Positions 17,443-25,550 of a stretch of 64,000 bases of DNA are shown here, one piece after another. The DNA is from Vogesella indigofera (GTDB lineage: Bacteria; Pseudomonadota; Gammaproteobacteria; Burkholderiales; Chromobacteriaceae): the NCBI RefSeq assembly GCF_028548395.1, contig NZ_JAQQLA010000005.1, positions 227,345 to 291,344 of the forward strand, given 5' to 3'. Made by a program: the position numbers and the translations under genes. Within the stretch, counting starts at the first letter, position 1. Each line of letters starts with the position of its first letter. Under the pieces are notes generated by a model that was given only the letters and a program-made list of their open reading frames with translations, had not been told where the DNA came from and searched no databases.

Positions 17443-18813
17443 ATGCGCCAAACCTCCCCATGGATCTCACGGCTTGCAGAAGGAGCTGGTTCGCCCTCTG
17501 ACCGATTGGTGGCTGCATTGGCCGACGACATTCTCGGGGGGCGACTTGACTCGGGTGATCGGTTACCGGCACACCGTGATCTCGCTGACACCCTTGGTAT
17601 TGGGGTCGGCACGGTGACAAAGGCTTACAGCATCTTGGAACGCCGCGGGCTGGTTCGTAGTGTCAAAGGAAGTGGTACGTTTGTCGCCTTGGCACAGACT
17701 CGCAGAGGCCCTCTTATCGACTTGTCGCGAAATGCACCGCCGGCAGTAATGAGTGAGAGATTGCTGGCTCGCACCCTCATTGCTATCGCCAAACGTGTCG
17801 ATTCGGGGCTGTTCAACGACTACCCACCGTTAGGTGGCCATGACGAACATCGTCGTTTACTGGCGCGCTGGTTCGCCAGGCTGGGTATGGATACCCAACC
17901 TAGTAGGCTGGTTTTAACCTGTGGGGCACATCACGCAGTGTCTATCGGACTGTCTGTGGTTTGTGGGCGTGGCGGTACACTATTTACCGAAGCCCAAACT
18001 TACCCGGGAGTGATTGCGCTTGCACGCCACCAAGGAACCCGTCTTGTCGGTGTGACAATGGATGGGGAAGGCATTTTGCCGGAGGCGTTGGATAGGGCGC
18101 TTGCAATGAGACATACCGGTCCCGCTGCACTCTATGTGACCCCGACGATGCAGAATCCAACGACAGCTACGATGGGAAGGACACGTCGTGAAGAGATCGT
18201 TTCAATCTGCCGTGCCCACGATATTGCGATCATCGAGGATGATGTTTACACGCTCACAGCTGACGCCAATCTGCCGCAGCTTGCCATGTTGGCGCCAGAG
18301 CGCACATTCTACGCAAACAGCATGTCCAAGACCTTGAATCCTACTTTGAGGATCGGCGGCTTGGTGGCTCCGAAGTCGATGTTTGCACAAGTCGAGGCGG
18401 CCTTGCAGGCAAGTGCGATCATGGTGTCCCCTCTGAGTTGTGCCGTGATGGAACAGTGGCTGATCGATGGGACGGCCGAAGTCGTAAGCCGTTCAATTCA
18501 GGATGAATCGGATCGCCGAGTCACACTGGCGCGTACTATGCTGGGGGGCATGATGAGCGAGCCTGGCCATCAGGGCTATCACGTCTGGCTACCTATGTCG
18601 CAGGTAGAAGCACAACGTCTTGAGCTTGCGGCAAGTGCGCTAGGGGTTCTGGTTACTCCCACATCATCCACTGCTGCGAACCCTGATGCACAGAATGACG
18701 GAGTTCGTTTGTGCCTCGGAGCTCCATCCATGGCTGATTTGAGCACGAGTCTTTCAGCAATAGCAAGATTGCGGCTCGAAGTTCGGGCTGATGATTATCG
18801 ACCTACAGTGTAG
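17443..18813 (+). CDS. MocR-type regulator (GntR HTH + aminotransferase domain)
   Basis: 456 aa from the ATG at 17443 (GGGA upstream). Residues 15-80 are a GntR winged HTH (GDRLPAHRDLADTLGIGVGT, TKAYSILERRGLVRS). The rest is a type I aminotransferase-like domain with TPTMQNPTTATMG, IIEDDVYTLT and the PLP-lysine in NSMSKTLNPTLRIGG. MocR proteins sense PLP-linked amino compounds and control adjacent genes. The divergent phzF-ybaK-hydratase-RidA-aldolase set is the probable target via the palindrome at 17410. Confidence 0.93.
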   Translation: MRQTSPWISRLAEGAGSPSDRLVAALADDILGGRLDSGDRLPAHRDLADTLGIGVGTVTKAYSILERRGLVRSVKGSGTFVALAQTRRGPLIDLSRNAPPAVMSERLLARTLIAIAKRVDSGLFNDYPPLGGHDEHRRLLARWFARLGMDTQPSRLVLTCGAHHAVSIGLSVVCGRGGTLFTEAQTYPGVIALARHQGTRLVGVTMDGEGILPEALDRALAMRHTGPAALYVTPTMQNPTTATMGRTRREEIVSICRAHDIAIIEDDVYTLTADANLPQLAMLAPERTFYANSMSKTLNPTLRIGGLVAPKSMFAQVEAALQASAIMVSPLSCAVMEQWLIDGTAEVVSRSIQDESDRRVTLARTMLGGMMSEPGHQGYHVWLPMSQVEAQRLELAASALGVLVTPTSSTAANPDAQNDGVRLCLGAPSMADLSTSLSAIARLRLEVRADDYRPTV

Positions 18814-18821
18814 GTAGTAGG

Positions 18822-19055
18822 CTTGGTTCGGCTCCTGCAGGCATTCCTGCCATCATTGCTGGCTCATGGTCGATGGTGACTGAAAAGCACGCCTGGAGTG
18901 AGGCAACTGCTCAGTGGATTCGCAAAGCCGTCGACATCGGCATGTCGCTCTTTGGTGATCAGTTGATGGCTCATGTCCTTGGTGGAAAAGTGGATTGCCT
19001 TGCTCTGCTTAGTGAGGCGACTCAAGAGCAGCATCTACTACTTCTCAATTTGTAG
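18822..19055 (+). pseudogene. Remnant of class I glutamine amidotransferase
   Basis: The frame reads AGIPAIIAGSWSMVTEKHAW, SEATAQWIRKAVDIGMSLFG, DQLMAHVLGGKVD, closely matching residues about 58-115 of the amidotransferase at 3204 (QPAIITGSWAMVTDRLGW, SETTAEWIRQAM). GVCYGHQ has become GDQ, an in-frame 12-base loss that removes the catalytic Cys. Both ends are missing and the sequence degenerates after KVD. It directly follows the MocR gene. Confidence 0.8.
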
Positions 19056-19058
19056 ACA

Positions 19059-19496
19059 TTACTCTGGCGTGACGAGCCGTATTGGGCGCGTGCCGATTCT
19101 TGCACCGGTGACCTCATCCACCGCGATCGGCCTGATCTCTGACCCGGTCTCTGCGTCCAGAAAACGCACCATCTTTCCTCCGCCACGGTGCTGGCGCCCC
19201 CAGGCACCAATCATGAACAGCACCGGCAAGAAGTCGATCCCAGCCGCCGTCAGCACATACTCGTCTCGCGGCGGATGGGCCGAGTAGCGTCGCTTTTCCA
19301 GCAATCCCTCCTCCGTTAGCGCGGCCAAGCGACGGGTAAGCATTGTCGGTGCAATGCCAAGGCTTTTCCTGAACTGGTCAAAGCGGGTAAGGCCGGCATG
19401 GGCATCCCGAAGGATCAGCATGCTCCAGGCATCCCCCACCAGTGCCAGGCTGCGGGCGATCGGGCAAGGGTCATCGCAACTATTTTTCTTGTCCAT
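19059..19496 (-). CDS. HxlR-family transcriptional regulator
   Basis: 145 aa. The DPCPIARSLALVGDAWSMLI start with a single conserved Cys, then FDQFRKSLGIAPTMLTRRLA and RDEYVLTAAG, is the HxlR winged HTH. The C-terminal extension (GARIGTRPIRLV) is common in this subfamily. These regulators respond to aldehydes, quinones or oxidants. It is divergent from the SDR gene at 19601 (104-bp gap), its likely target. Confidence 0.93.
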   Translation of the reverse strand: MDKKNSCDDPCPIARSLALVGDAWSMLILRDAHAGLTRFDQFRKSLGIAPTMLTRRLAALTEEGLLEKRRYSAHPPRDEYVLTAAGIDFLPVLFMIGAWGRQHRGGGKMVRFLDAETGSEIRPIAVDEVTGARIGTRPIRLVTPE

Positions 19497-19600
19497 ACTG
19501 TTTTGATAGTGACTAAAAGGGAAATTGGTTGTATCGTTAGTATCGAATTAATAGTAACACTTCAGTGACGGACAATCCAACCCATGCGGAGACTTGATTC

Positions 19601-20416
19601 ATGAACAAACACAATTTGGGTGTCGCCTTGGTAACAGGGGCATCTTCCGGTATTGGCCAGGCCACAACCAGGGCGCTGCAGCAAGCAGGTTATCGCGTGT
19701 TCGGCACCAGCCGTAAAGCACAAACCGACAGCCCTGACGGTATCACCATGCTGCGCTGTGACGTCACCGATGAAACTTCGGTGGAAAACATGGTCGCGGA
19801 AGTGCTGCATCAGACGGGCCGTATAGACTTGCTGGTCAATAATGCCGGCATCGGCTTGCTCGGCGCGGCTGAAGAGTCCTCCAGTGCTCAGGCACAGGCC
19901 TTGTTTAATGTCAATGTTTTCGGCGTTGCACGGGTCACCAATGCAGTGTTGCCGACCATGCGGGCGCAAGGCAAAGGCAGAATCATCAACATTAGTTCCA
20001 TCCTGGGCCTAATACCTTCGCCCTTTAATGCCTTGTATTCATCGACCAAGCATGCGGTAGAAGGCTACTCCGAATCGCTGGACCACGAAGTACGCACACT
20101 GGGTATCCGAGTGGCACTGGTCGAGCCGGGTGTCACCCGAACCCCGTTTGAAGAAAACATCATCAAGCCAGACCGCCTGCTGCCAGTGTACGACGCAGTT
20201 CGCTCCCGCCTTGAGGTGTTAATGCGGAATCTGCTTGCGGCCGGAGATCCGCCAGAAGTGGTGGCCGCCACCGTGCTCAAGGCGGCAACGGCAGCTACGC
20301 CGAAAAGACGTTACACCGCAGGCAAGCAGGCGGCACAAATCCGTTTCGTGCGCCGCTTCCTTCCTGAAGCCATGGTCGACAAAAGCCTGCGCAAGTTTAG
20401 TGAACTGCCGGCCTGA
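19601..20416 (+). CDS. Short-chain dehydrogenase/reductase
   Basis: 271 aa. Classical SDR: TGASSGIGQ (cofactor loop), CDVTDE, NNAGIGLLG, INISSILGLI (Ser), YSSTK (Tyr/Lys pair) and EPGVTRTPFEE. The Arg in GTSRKAQ after strand 2 suggests NADP preference. Substrate not evident. It is divergent from the HxlR regulator and followed 25 bp on by a tiny membrane protein gene. Confidence 0.93.
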   Translation: MNKHNLGVALVTGASSGIGQATTRALQQAGYRVFGTSRKAQTDSPDGITMLRCDVTDETSVENMVAEVLHQTGRIDLLVNNAGIGLLGAAEESSSAQAQALFNVNVFGVARVTNAVLPTMRAQGKGRIINISSILGLIPSPFNALYSSTKHAVEGYSESLDHEVRTLGIRVALVEPGVTRTPFEENIIKPDRLLPVYDAVRSRLEVLMRNLLAAGDPPEVVAATVLKAATAATPKRRYTAGKQAAQIRFVRRFLPEAMVDKSLRKFSELPA

Positions 20417-20441
20417 GCAACAATTCGAATAGGAGATAGAA

Positions 20442-20603
20442 ATGGTTATTCTGTTTGCCCCTTTGACCTACCTGGTGCTGTCGCTGATGACTGTTGGTAT
20501 TGGCCATAGTCTTTCCACAACAAAGGATGAACCGGTTTCGCAGGCTCAACACAGCGATCACCAGAGCAACACTACCGCTTCTGAAAATGAATTTACACCA
20601 TAA
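20442..20603 (+). CDS. Small single-pass membrane protein
   Basis: 53 aa, ATG at 20442 with AGGAGA 8 bp upstream. Residues 1-24 (VILFAPLTYLVLSLMTVGIG) form one hydrophobic helix, followed by a polar Gln/Ser/Thr/Glu tail. It is 25 bp after the SDR gene and probably co-transcribed. No family recognised; the good ribosome site supports expression. Confidence 0.6.
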   Translation: MVILFAPLTYLVLSLMTVGIGHSLSTTKDEPVSQAQHSDHQSNTTASENEFTP

Positions 20604-20694
20604 ATCATATTCTATTGGGTGGGTTCGGCCCACCCAAGGGCGCTCCTTAAACGGCTGCAGGAACTTATAGTTGGTCAGTTAAGAAGCACGTAGA

Positions 20695-20758
20695 CACAGG
20701 AGCAGGGGCAGTCCATCCACCTTAAGTTAGTGTCCACGGGGAGCGGGACAGACCACCC
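20695..20758 (+). repeat. IS21-like end repeat (two units)
   Basis: Two related units: ACAGGAGCAGGGGCAGTCCA at 20695 and CGGGGAGCGGGACAGACCAC at 20737-20756. The first matches 2053-2078 and the inverse of 57400-57424. No transposase adjoins. Same orientation as the 2053 copy. Confidence 0.5.
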
Positions 20759-20875
20759 AAAACATCCTACTAATAGGTGGCTCTTGGGCAAAATAAAAGA
20801 ACCATGCCGACTCAGGCGATGGCTCCGGAGAATCTAGCCAAAGTGATATCTGGCAACTTTGGTGTGGCCCGCTAG

Positions 20876-21439
20876 CTACACCTCTTCAATAATGAGTCGA
20901 ATAATACTGTCGTCAATCAAGTCATTTTCTCTTGTCGCCCAGTTGATAAAACTGGCACCTTCCAAAACGCTCAACAGCAGGAAGGCCTTCTGCCGGGCAC
21001 CGCGGCCACATGGAATCTCCCCGTTGGTCACTCCCTTATCCAAAATCGCCGTCAACCATTTCAATTGCACATCAAAGAATCGATGAGTGAGCTTTTGCAA
21101 TCCTAATGGAAGTGCAGCCATCTCGGCAGCCAGTGCACCACAGAGCGGCAACAAACCGCCTTCGCTGCTGGCGCGAAAGACCAAGAAATATGCCTCCAAA
21201 CGCCCAGCCAAATCTTGATGTTCCTTCTCAATGCGCTCAAAGTCGCTGCATACCTTGGCGATATAGTCTTCGACGATGGCAATTCCCAACTCCTCCTTCG
21301 TGGGGAAGTGGTGATGGATGCTTGCCTTCCTGATCCCGACTGCTTCGGCTAGGTCCGCGTAGCTAAACGCGGCGTATCCCTTGGTGCGCATTAGGCACTC
21401 TGCTGCGTGCACTAATGCGTCCCGTGTTCCGATTGCCAT
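20876..21439 (-). CDS. TetR/AcrR-family repressor
   Basis: 187 aa. Residues 5-55 hold the TetR HTH: DALVHAAECLMRTKGYAAFS, YADLAEAVGIRKASIHHHFP. The rest is a helical ligand domain. An 18-bp near-palindrome occurs both 62 bp upstream of this gene and at the start of transcription of the SDR/AhpD genes, indicating autoregulation and control of 21596-22762. Confidence 0.93.
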   Translation of the reverse strand: MAIGTRDALVHAAECLMRTKGYAAFSYADLAEAVGIRKASIHHHFPTKEELGIAIVEDYIAKVCSDFERIEKEHQDLAGRLEAYFLVFRASSEGGLLPLCGALAAEMAALPLGLQKLTHRFFDVQLKWLTAILDKGVTNGEIPCGRGARQKAFLLLSVLEGASFINWATRENDLIDDSIIRLIIEEV

Positions 21440-21500
21440 ACATTCTCCTAACCGCCTGCGCTCAACAAAAAGAGCGTCATACCTAACATTGGCAGAATGC

Positions 21501-21518
21501 TGCCTACTAGTTGGTAGT
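21501..21518. promoter_or_regulatory. TetR operator copy 1
   Basis: CTGCCTACTAGTTGGTAG differs from operator copy 2 (22793) at one base and is almost palindromic around ACTAGT. It lies 62 bp upstream of the tetR start. Confidence 0.75.
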
Positions 21519-21595
21519 CAGTCAAGTCAAGAAGAGGCTGTCGACTCCCCATGCGCCCGATAAATGCAGCGCAGGGGAGGTGCGGTCAGCAGATG

Positions 21596-21931
21596 CTACA
21601 GTTCTTCATATGCTTCTAACGCGCGGGCCGAGTAAACGTATGCTGCACCAGCATTCAAGGCAATTGCCGTACCAAGAGCGGCTGCAATCTCTTCTTTGCT
21701 AGCACCTGCCTTTTTTGCAGCCGTAGCATGAGCTGCAATGCAACCATCGCAACGGGTAGTGATGGCCACGGCTAGGGAAATCAGCTCGTGCGTTTTGGCA
21801 TCTAGGACATTGCTCTCACGCGTCGCCATTTCCAGTTTATGGAATGCGCTGGCAACAGGTGCATTCGCCTTGGAAAAATTTCCGACACGTTTGATCAGTG
21901 CCGTCAACTTGTCTTTCCATTTATTTTCCAT
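21596..21931 (-). CDS. AhpD/carboxymuconolactone decarboxylase-family protein
   Basis: 111 aa. Helical CMD fold with the redox motif TTRCDGCIAAHATAAKKAGA (CxxC plus downstream His), as in AhpD-type peroxidase partners. ALGTAIALNAGAAYVYS follows as usual. It follows the SDR gene (33-bp gap) in the TetR-controlled minus-strand operon and probably handles peroxides or reactive electrophiles. Confidence 0.92.
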   Translation of the reverse strand: MENKWKDKLTALIKRVGNFSKANAPVASAFHKLEMATRESNVLDAKTHELISLAVAITTRCDGCIAAHATAAKKAGASKEEIAAALGTAIALNAGAAYVYSARALEAYEEL

Positions 21932-21964
21932 GTTGCATTTCCTTTGTGCGTTGTCTCTTGATAC

Positions 21965-22762
21965 TTACTTGCCCAGCTTACGGGCGGCCATCACGCCACC
22001 ATCCACATCCCAAACCGCACCTGTCACCCAGGAGGTTTTATCGGAGAGCAGGAAGACAATGCTCTCCGCAACATCGCGCGGCGTGCCATTGCGTCCAAGC
22101 GGATGGAAGTCATTGAAACCCTTCAGTGCGCTATCCAGTTGCTCGCCGGGGATGAAGCGTTCGAAGATGCGAGTTTCCACGATGCCAGGAGCGACTGAGT
22201 TGATGCGGATGCCGTTTGCTGCCAGCTCTGCCGCCACATGCGTCGTCATTGCATCCAGGCCGACTTTCGCCATCGAATAGGCCGAGGCGTGAACGGTTTC
22301 GATAGCTTGCCGAGCGGCAACGGCAGTGACGTTGACGATGGAGCCTGGCTTTTTCTGCGCGACCAGTGAACCGGCAACCTGCTTGGTGATGAAAAAGAGC
22401 GCGCGGTTCAAGTTGAGGAAATTGTCATAGTCCTCAAGCGAATGCTCAAGGAAAGCCTTGGGGTAGTAAATGCCAGCTGCATTCACCAGCAGGTCAATGT
22501 CGCTGTGTTCGCGGGCCAGTTTGTCGATGAGCACACGCACGCTGGCGAAGTCTGACAAATCGGCGGTGAGGGCGAATGCCTTGTCTTCGCCTGCAATGGC
22601 CGCCAGTTGCTGGCGAGCCGCTTCTGCCTTTTCCTGCCGGTTGCCGATGACAACGACCGCGCCACCTTCATGAGCAACCATCGCGGCAGTCTCCAGACCG
22701 ATACCACTTGTCCCGCCAACGACCAGGAGTTTGCGACCTTCAAAGTTCTTGGTTTGCATCAT
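21965..22762 (-). CDS. Short-chain dehydrogenase/reductase
   Basis: 265 aa. [13 protein letters not shown] cofactor loop, [21 protein letters not shown], and YSMAK as the Tyr/Lys pair; the C-terminus ends in [17 protein letters not shown] as in many SDRs. First gene of the SDR-AhpD operon. On the minus strand, TTGACA (22841-22836) and TAAGAT (22818-22813), spaced 17 bp, form its promoter, and the TetR operator lies just downstream. ATG at 22762; the ATG one codon later is equally possible. Confidence 0.92.
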   Translation of the reverse strand: MMQTKNFEGRKLLVVGGTSGIGLETAAMVAHEGGAVVVIGNRQEKAEAARQQLAAIAGEDKAFALTADLSDFASVRVLIDKLAREHSDIDLLVNAAGIYYPKAFLEHSLEDYDNFLNLNRALFFITKQVAGSLVAQKKPGSIVNVTAVAARQAIETVHASAYSMAKVGLDAMTTHVAAELAANGIRINSVAPGIVETRIFERFIPGEQLDSALKGFNDFHPLGRNGTPRDVAESIVFLLSDKTSWVTGAVWDVDGGVMAARKLGK

Positions 22763-22792
22763 TACATTCCCTATTCAATATTAAAAACTAGC

Positions 22793-22841
22793 CTACCTAC
22801 TAGTTGGTAGATATCTTATGTATATCAATACTGTCTGTCAA
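22793..22841 (-). promoter_or_regulatory. TetR-controlled promoter and operator copy 2
   Basis: Reading left: TTGACA (22841-22836), 17-bp spacer, TAAGAT (22818-22813), then CTACCTACTAGTTGGTAG (plus-strand reading) at 22793-22810. The palindrome covers the expected transcription start, so repressor binding would block initiation. Confidence 0.75.
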
Positions 22842-22986
22842 GCGTGACAAGGATCGCCACTTTTTGTCTGGCTGGCCGAAGTAGGACGATCTTCCTCTCA
22901 GGGTCTTCTATGCTCGGTATGCCCCTCGAGGCCATGCTACTTAAGCAGTAGAGAGAGATGCCCATCACTGAAGAAGAATGACGGAT

Positions 22987-23142
22987 ATGAAGAAGAGCAG
23001 ACTCACTGAACACCAGATCATTGGCTTTCTCTAGCAAGCCGAGCTGGGCATGAGCAGCAAGGGAGCCTGCCGCTAGCGCGGCTTGAATCGCTCCTAGTTT
23101 GCTAGATACTCCAATGCTGCTTTCCGATGTGAAAGAAGCCAT
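22987..23142 (+). pseudogene. IS3-family orfA remnant
   Basis: The plus strand reads MKKSRLTEHQIIGFL, stop, QAELGMSSKGACR, stop, RGLNRS, which matches the start of IS3-type OrfA (MKKSRFTEEQIIGFLKQAE.G) with in-frame stops; a shifted frame then gives LLSDVKEA. The rest of the element is gone. Confidence 0.75.
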
Positions 23143-23167
23143 TCGTCATCCAAATAACAAGTGACTG

Positions 23168-23281
23168 CTATGGCCGAACAGCAACTGCCTAAGGGGGGGG
23201 CACAGGTAGATCATCGGCCAAAGGTGTCTGTCAGCAAGGCGATGGATAACGACCGGTTTTCACAGAGTTTCTGACACACCA
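23168..23281 (+). repeat. Degenerate intergenic repeat, copy 1
   Basis: Contains CTATGGCCGAACAG, TCGGCCAAAGGTGTC and AACGACCGGTTTTCACAGAG. The latter two segments recur in the same order and orientation at 29013-29081, and the first two at 33811-33865. It lies just before the SIR2/helicase module. It may be an IS-end relic or a dispersed repeat. Confidence 0.5.
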
Positions 23282-23427
23282 ATTCGACTGCACCTCAATC
23301 AGTACAGGGGGAAACGGCTTTCTCAATCGAAATCCACAATGCCTTTTTCCTGTAGAAGCGCAAGACAGAGTACTTTTGCTAGTTGAACCCTATAGGCTGT
23401 AGCCCTGATCGGGTTCATTATGTTGAC

Positions 23428-23735
23428 ATGTCAATTTCTCGTGAAAAACTACAAGTGGCAGAACCACATTCATTGGCGATGGCGTTGAAGACGGTCAGGA
23501 AAGCACGTGGCCTGTGCCAAGAGGCGTTCTCCGATGTATCCAGCCGTACCTATATGAGTGCCCTTGAACGCGACTTGAAGAGCCCCCCCTGAACAAACTG
23601 GGCGAGTTGTGCGCCGTGATGGAGATCCATCCGCTCACGTTGCTGGCACTGGCGTATAGCGGCGACAATGCCAGCCAGATCAATCAACTTCTCGGCCAGA
23701 TTCGTCAGGAATCTCGCCATGCTGATCAAGGCTGA
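23428..23735 (+). pseudogene. XRE-family regulator interrupted at a C7 tract
   Basis: The ATG at 23428 starts MSISREKLQVAEPHSLAMAL and an HTH (VRKARGLCQEAFSDVSSRTY, MSALERDLKSP). At 23583-23589 a run of seven C leads to TGA (23590-23592). With one more C the frame continues LNKLGELCAVMEIHPLTLLA and ends at 23733-23735, giving a normal HTH protein of about 102 aa, 6 bp before the SIR2 gene. Either it is a pseudogene, a sequencing error, or switching by slippage at the C tract. Confidence 0.7.
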
Positions 23736-23741
23736 CAAGCA

Positions 23742-25523
23742 ATGACATTATTGAAAGACGACCCACTCACCCCGCTGGCCTTCTCCGTCAACGAAAACAA
23801 GGGGGTTTTTGCTGTTCTGCTGGGTTCCGGCCTGTCGCGCACCGCGAGCATTCCAACCGGCTGGGAGATCACGCTGGACCTGGTGTGCCGCGTGGCCGCA
23901 GCCCAAGGCGTCACGGAGCAGCCCGACTGGGCTGCGTGGTATCGGGACCAGACCGGCCAGGAGCCGAATTACTCCGACTTGCTGGAAGAAATTGCCAGAT
24001 CGCCGGATGAACGCAGGGCGATATTGCATCGCTACATCGAACCCGATGCGCAGGAGCGTGAAGAAGGCCGAAAAATCCCGACCAAGGCCCATCAAGCGAT
24101 TGCGCAAATGGTCCGCTCCGGCCACATCCGGGTCATTGTCACGACCAACTTTGACCGACTGATGGAAAATGCGCTCCGGGAGCAAGGCATCGAACCCACG
24201 GTGGTTGCTTCCGCAGATGCCTTGGCGGGAGCCGAACCACTGACTCACAGCCGCTGTTACCTGCTAAAGCTGCACGGTGATTACAAGGATGCTCGCATTC
24301 TGAACACCGACCAGGAATTGAGTGCTTACCCAGAAAGCTACAACAGGCTGCTGGACCGCATCTTGGATGAGCATGGTCTGATCATCAGCGGCTGGTCCGG
24401 CGAATGGGACCATGCACTGCGCGCCGCCTTTCTGCGTGCACCCAACAGACGCTATCCCGTGTATTGGACATCCCGGGGCGCATTGGGCGGCGGGGCCCAA
24501 GAGTTGGCTGCCCATCGTGCGGCCAAAACAATCCCGATTGCGGGGGCCGACGAATTCTTTCAAGCCTTGCAACAGCGGGTCGAAACGCTTGAACAAAGCC
24601 AACGCCAAAACCCGCAGAGCATCGACCTGCTGGTCAACAGCACCAAACGCTATTTGGCTAAACCGGAATACCGCATTCAACTGGACGAGCTGTTTGCACA
24701 GGAAACCGAACGCGTGATGGCACAGCTCAACGGCGATCAATTCCCGCCACATGGCCCTTGGGATCAGAATGAGTTCCGGTCGCGCGTACAGCGCTATGAG
24801 GCCCTGGCAGAACCTTTGGTACGCATGACTGGCGTGCTCGGCAGATGGGGAGATGGCCGTGAGCTGCCTATGGTTCTGGACATTCTCAGAGACCTGTATT
24901 TGCAGGCCGAGAAAGTTGGGAACGGCATGACCATTTGGTTGGGCCTGCGCTCCTATCCAGCTGTGTTGGTCTTCACCGCCTATGGGATCGGCCTGGCGCG
25001 CTCACAGCGCTGGCAGACACTGCATGCGCTGCTGAGCGCAACTTGGCCCCAGAAATACCGCGACTCCCAGAGGGTGGTATCCATGCTGTTTCTGGATGCA
25101 TGGAAAGGGCCTGACAGTAGAGTTTGGAAAGAATTAGAAGGGCTAGATCGGCGGAAAACAGCGCTCAGCGATCATCTGCTGGAGGTCATGACAAACTGGC
25201 GCTCCAGCTTCACGGGCGTATCGGCCGAGTTTGAATTGGTCTTCGAGCGATTCGAAATGCTCGCCACCCTGGTCTACCTGGAAGAAAACAGCGAGGAGGC
25301 TCTGGGGCAAGCCGCAGCGAGCCACCACAACATATTCGCGCGCATGCCGGTGGGGCGTCTTGCCTGGCATGAAGCATCCGCCACACTCCTGATTCAGGAG
25401 CTTCAAACAGAAGCGACCATCACCGCCTTGCTGCAGGCCGGCTTCGCACGAAACAGCCGGCGCTTTCTGGAGCTTTTCATTGAGAATTTCAAACGCTATG
25501 CCAGCGAGATGGCGTGGCGATAG
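23742..25523 (+). CDS. SIR2-domain protein, probable defence NADase
   Basis: 593 aa. Residues 20-235 form a SIR2_2-type Rossmann domain: AVLLGSGLSRTASIPTG (nucleotide loop), VIVTTNFDRLMENAL, LLKLHGDYKDARILNTDQEL and LIISGWSGEWDHALR. The remaining about 350 residues are helical with no recognised motif. SIR2 proteins of this size in defence systems (Thoeris, DSR, SIR2-HerA) deplete NAD after phage sensing. The downstream helicase starts 28 bp later, so the two probably form one module. Confidence 0.85.
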   Translation: MTLLKDDPLTPLAFSVNENKGVFAVLLGSGLSRTASIPTGWEITLDLVCRVAAAQGVTEQPDWAAWYRDQTGQEPNYSDLLEEIARSPDERRAILHRYIEPDAQEREEGRKIPTKAHQAIAQMVRSGHIRVIVTTNFDRLMENALREQGIEPTVVASADALAGAEPLTHSRCYLLKLHGDYKDARILNTDQELSAYPESYNRLLDRILDEHGLIISGWSGEWDHALRAAFLRAPNRRYPVYWTSRGALGGGAQELAAHRAAKTIPIAGADEFFQALQQRVETLEQSQRQNPQSIDLLVNSTKRYLAKPEYRIQLDELFAQETERVMAQLNGDQFPPHGPWDQNEFRSRVQRYEALAEPLVRMTGVLGRWGDGRELPMVLDILRDLYLQAEKVGNGMTIWLGLRSYPAVLVFTAYGIGLARSQRWQTLHALLSATWPQKYRDSQRVVSMLFLDAWKGPDSRVWKELEGLDRRKTALSDHLLEVMTNWRSSFTGVSAEFELVFERFEMLATLVYLEENSEEALGQAAASHHNIFARMPVGRLAWHEASATLLIQELQTEATITALLQAGFARNSRRFLELFIENFKRYASEMAWR

Positions 25524-25550
25524 TGTGCGCAACAGTCAGCTGAACCAGGT

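Noticed and set aside
22825..23142. Minus-strand frame of 105 codons
   Set aside because: The plus strand here is an IS3 orfA remnant, which explains the sequence better.
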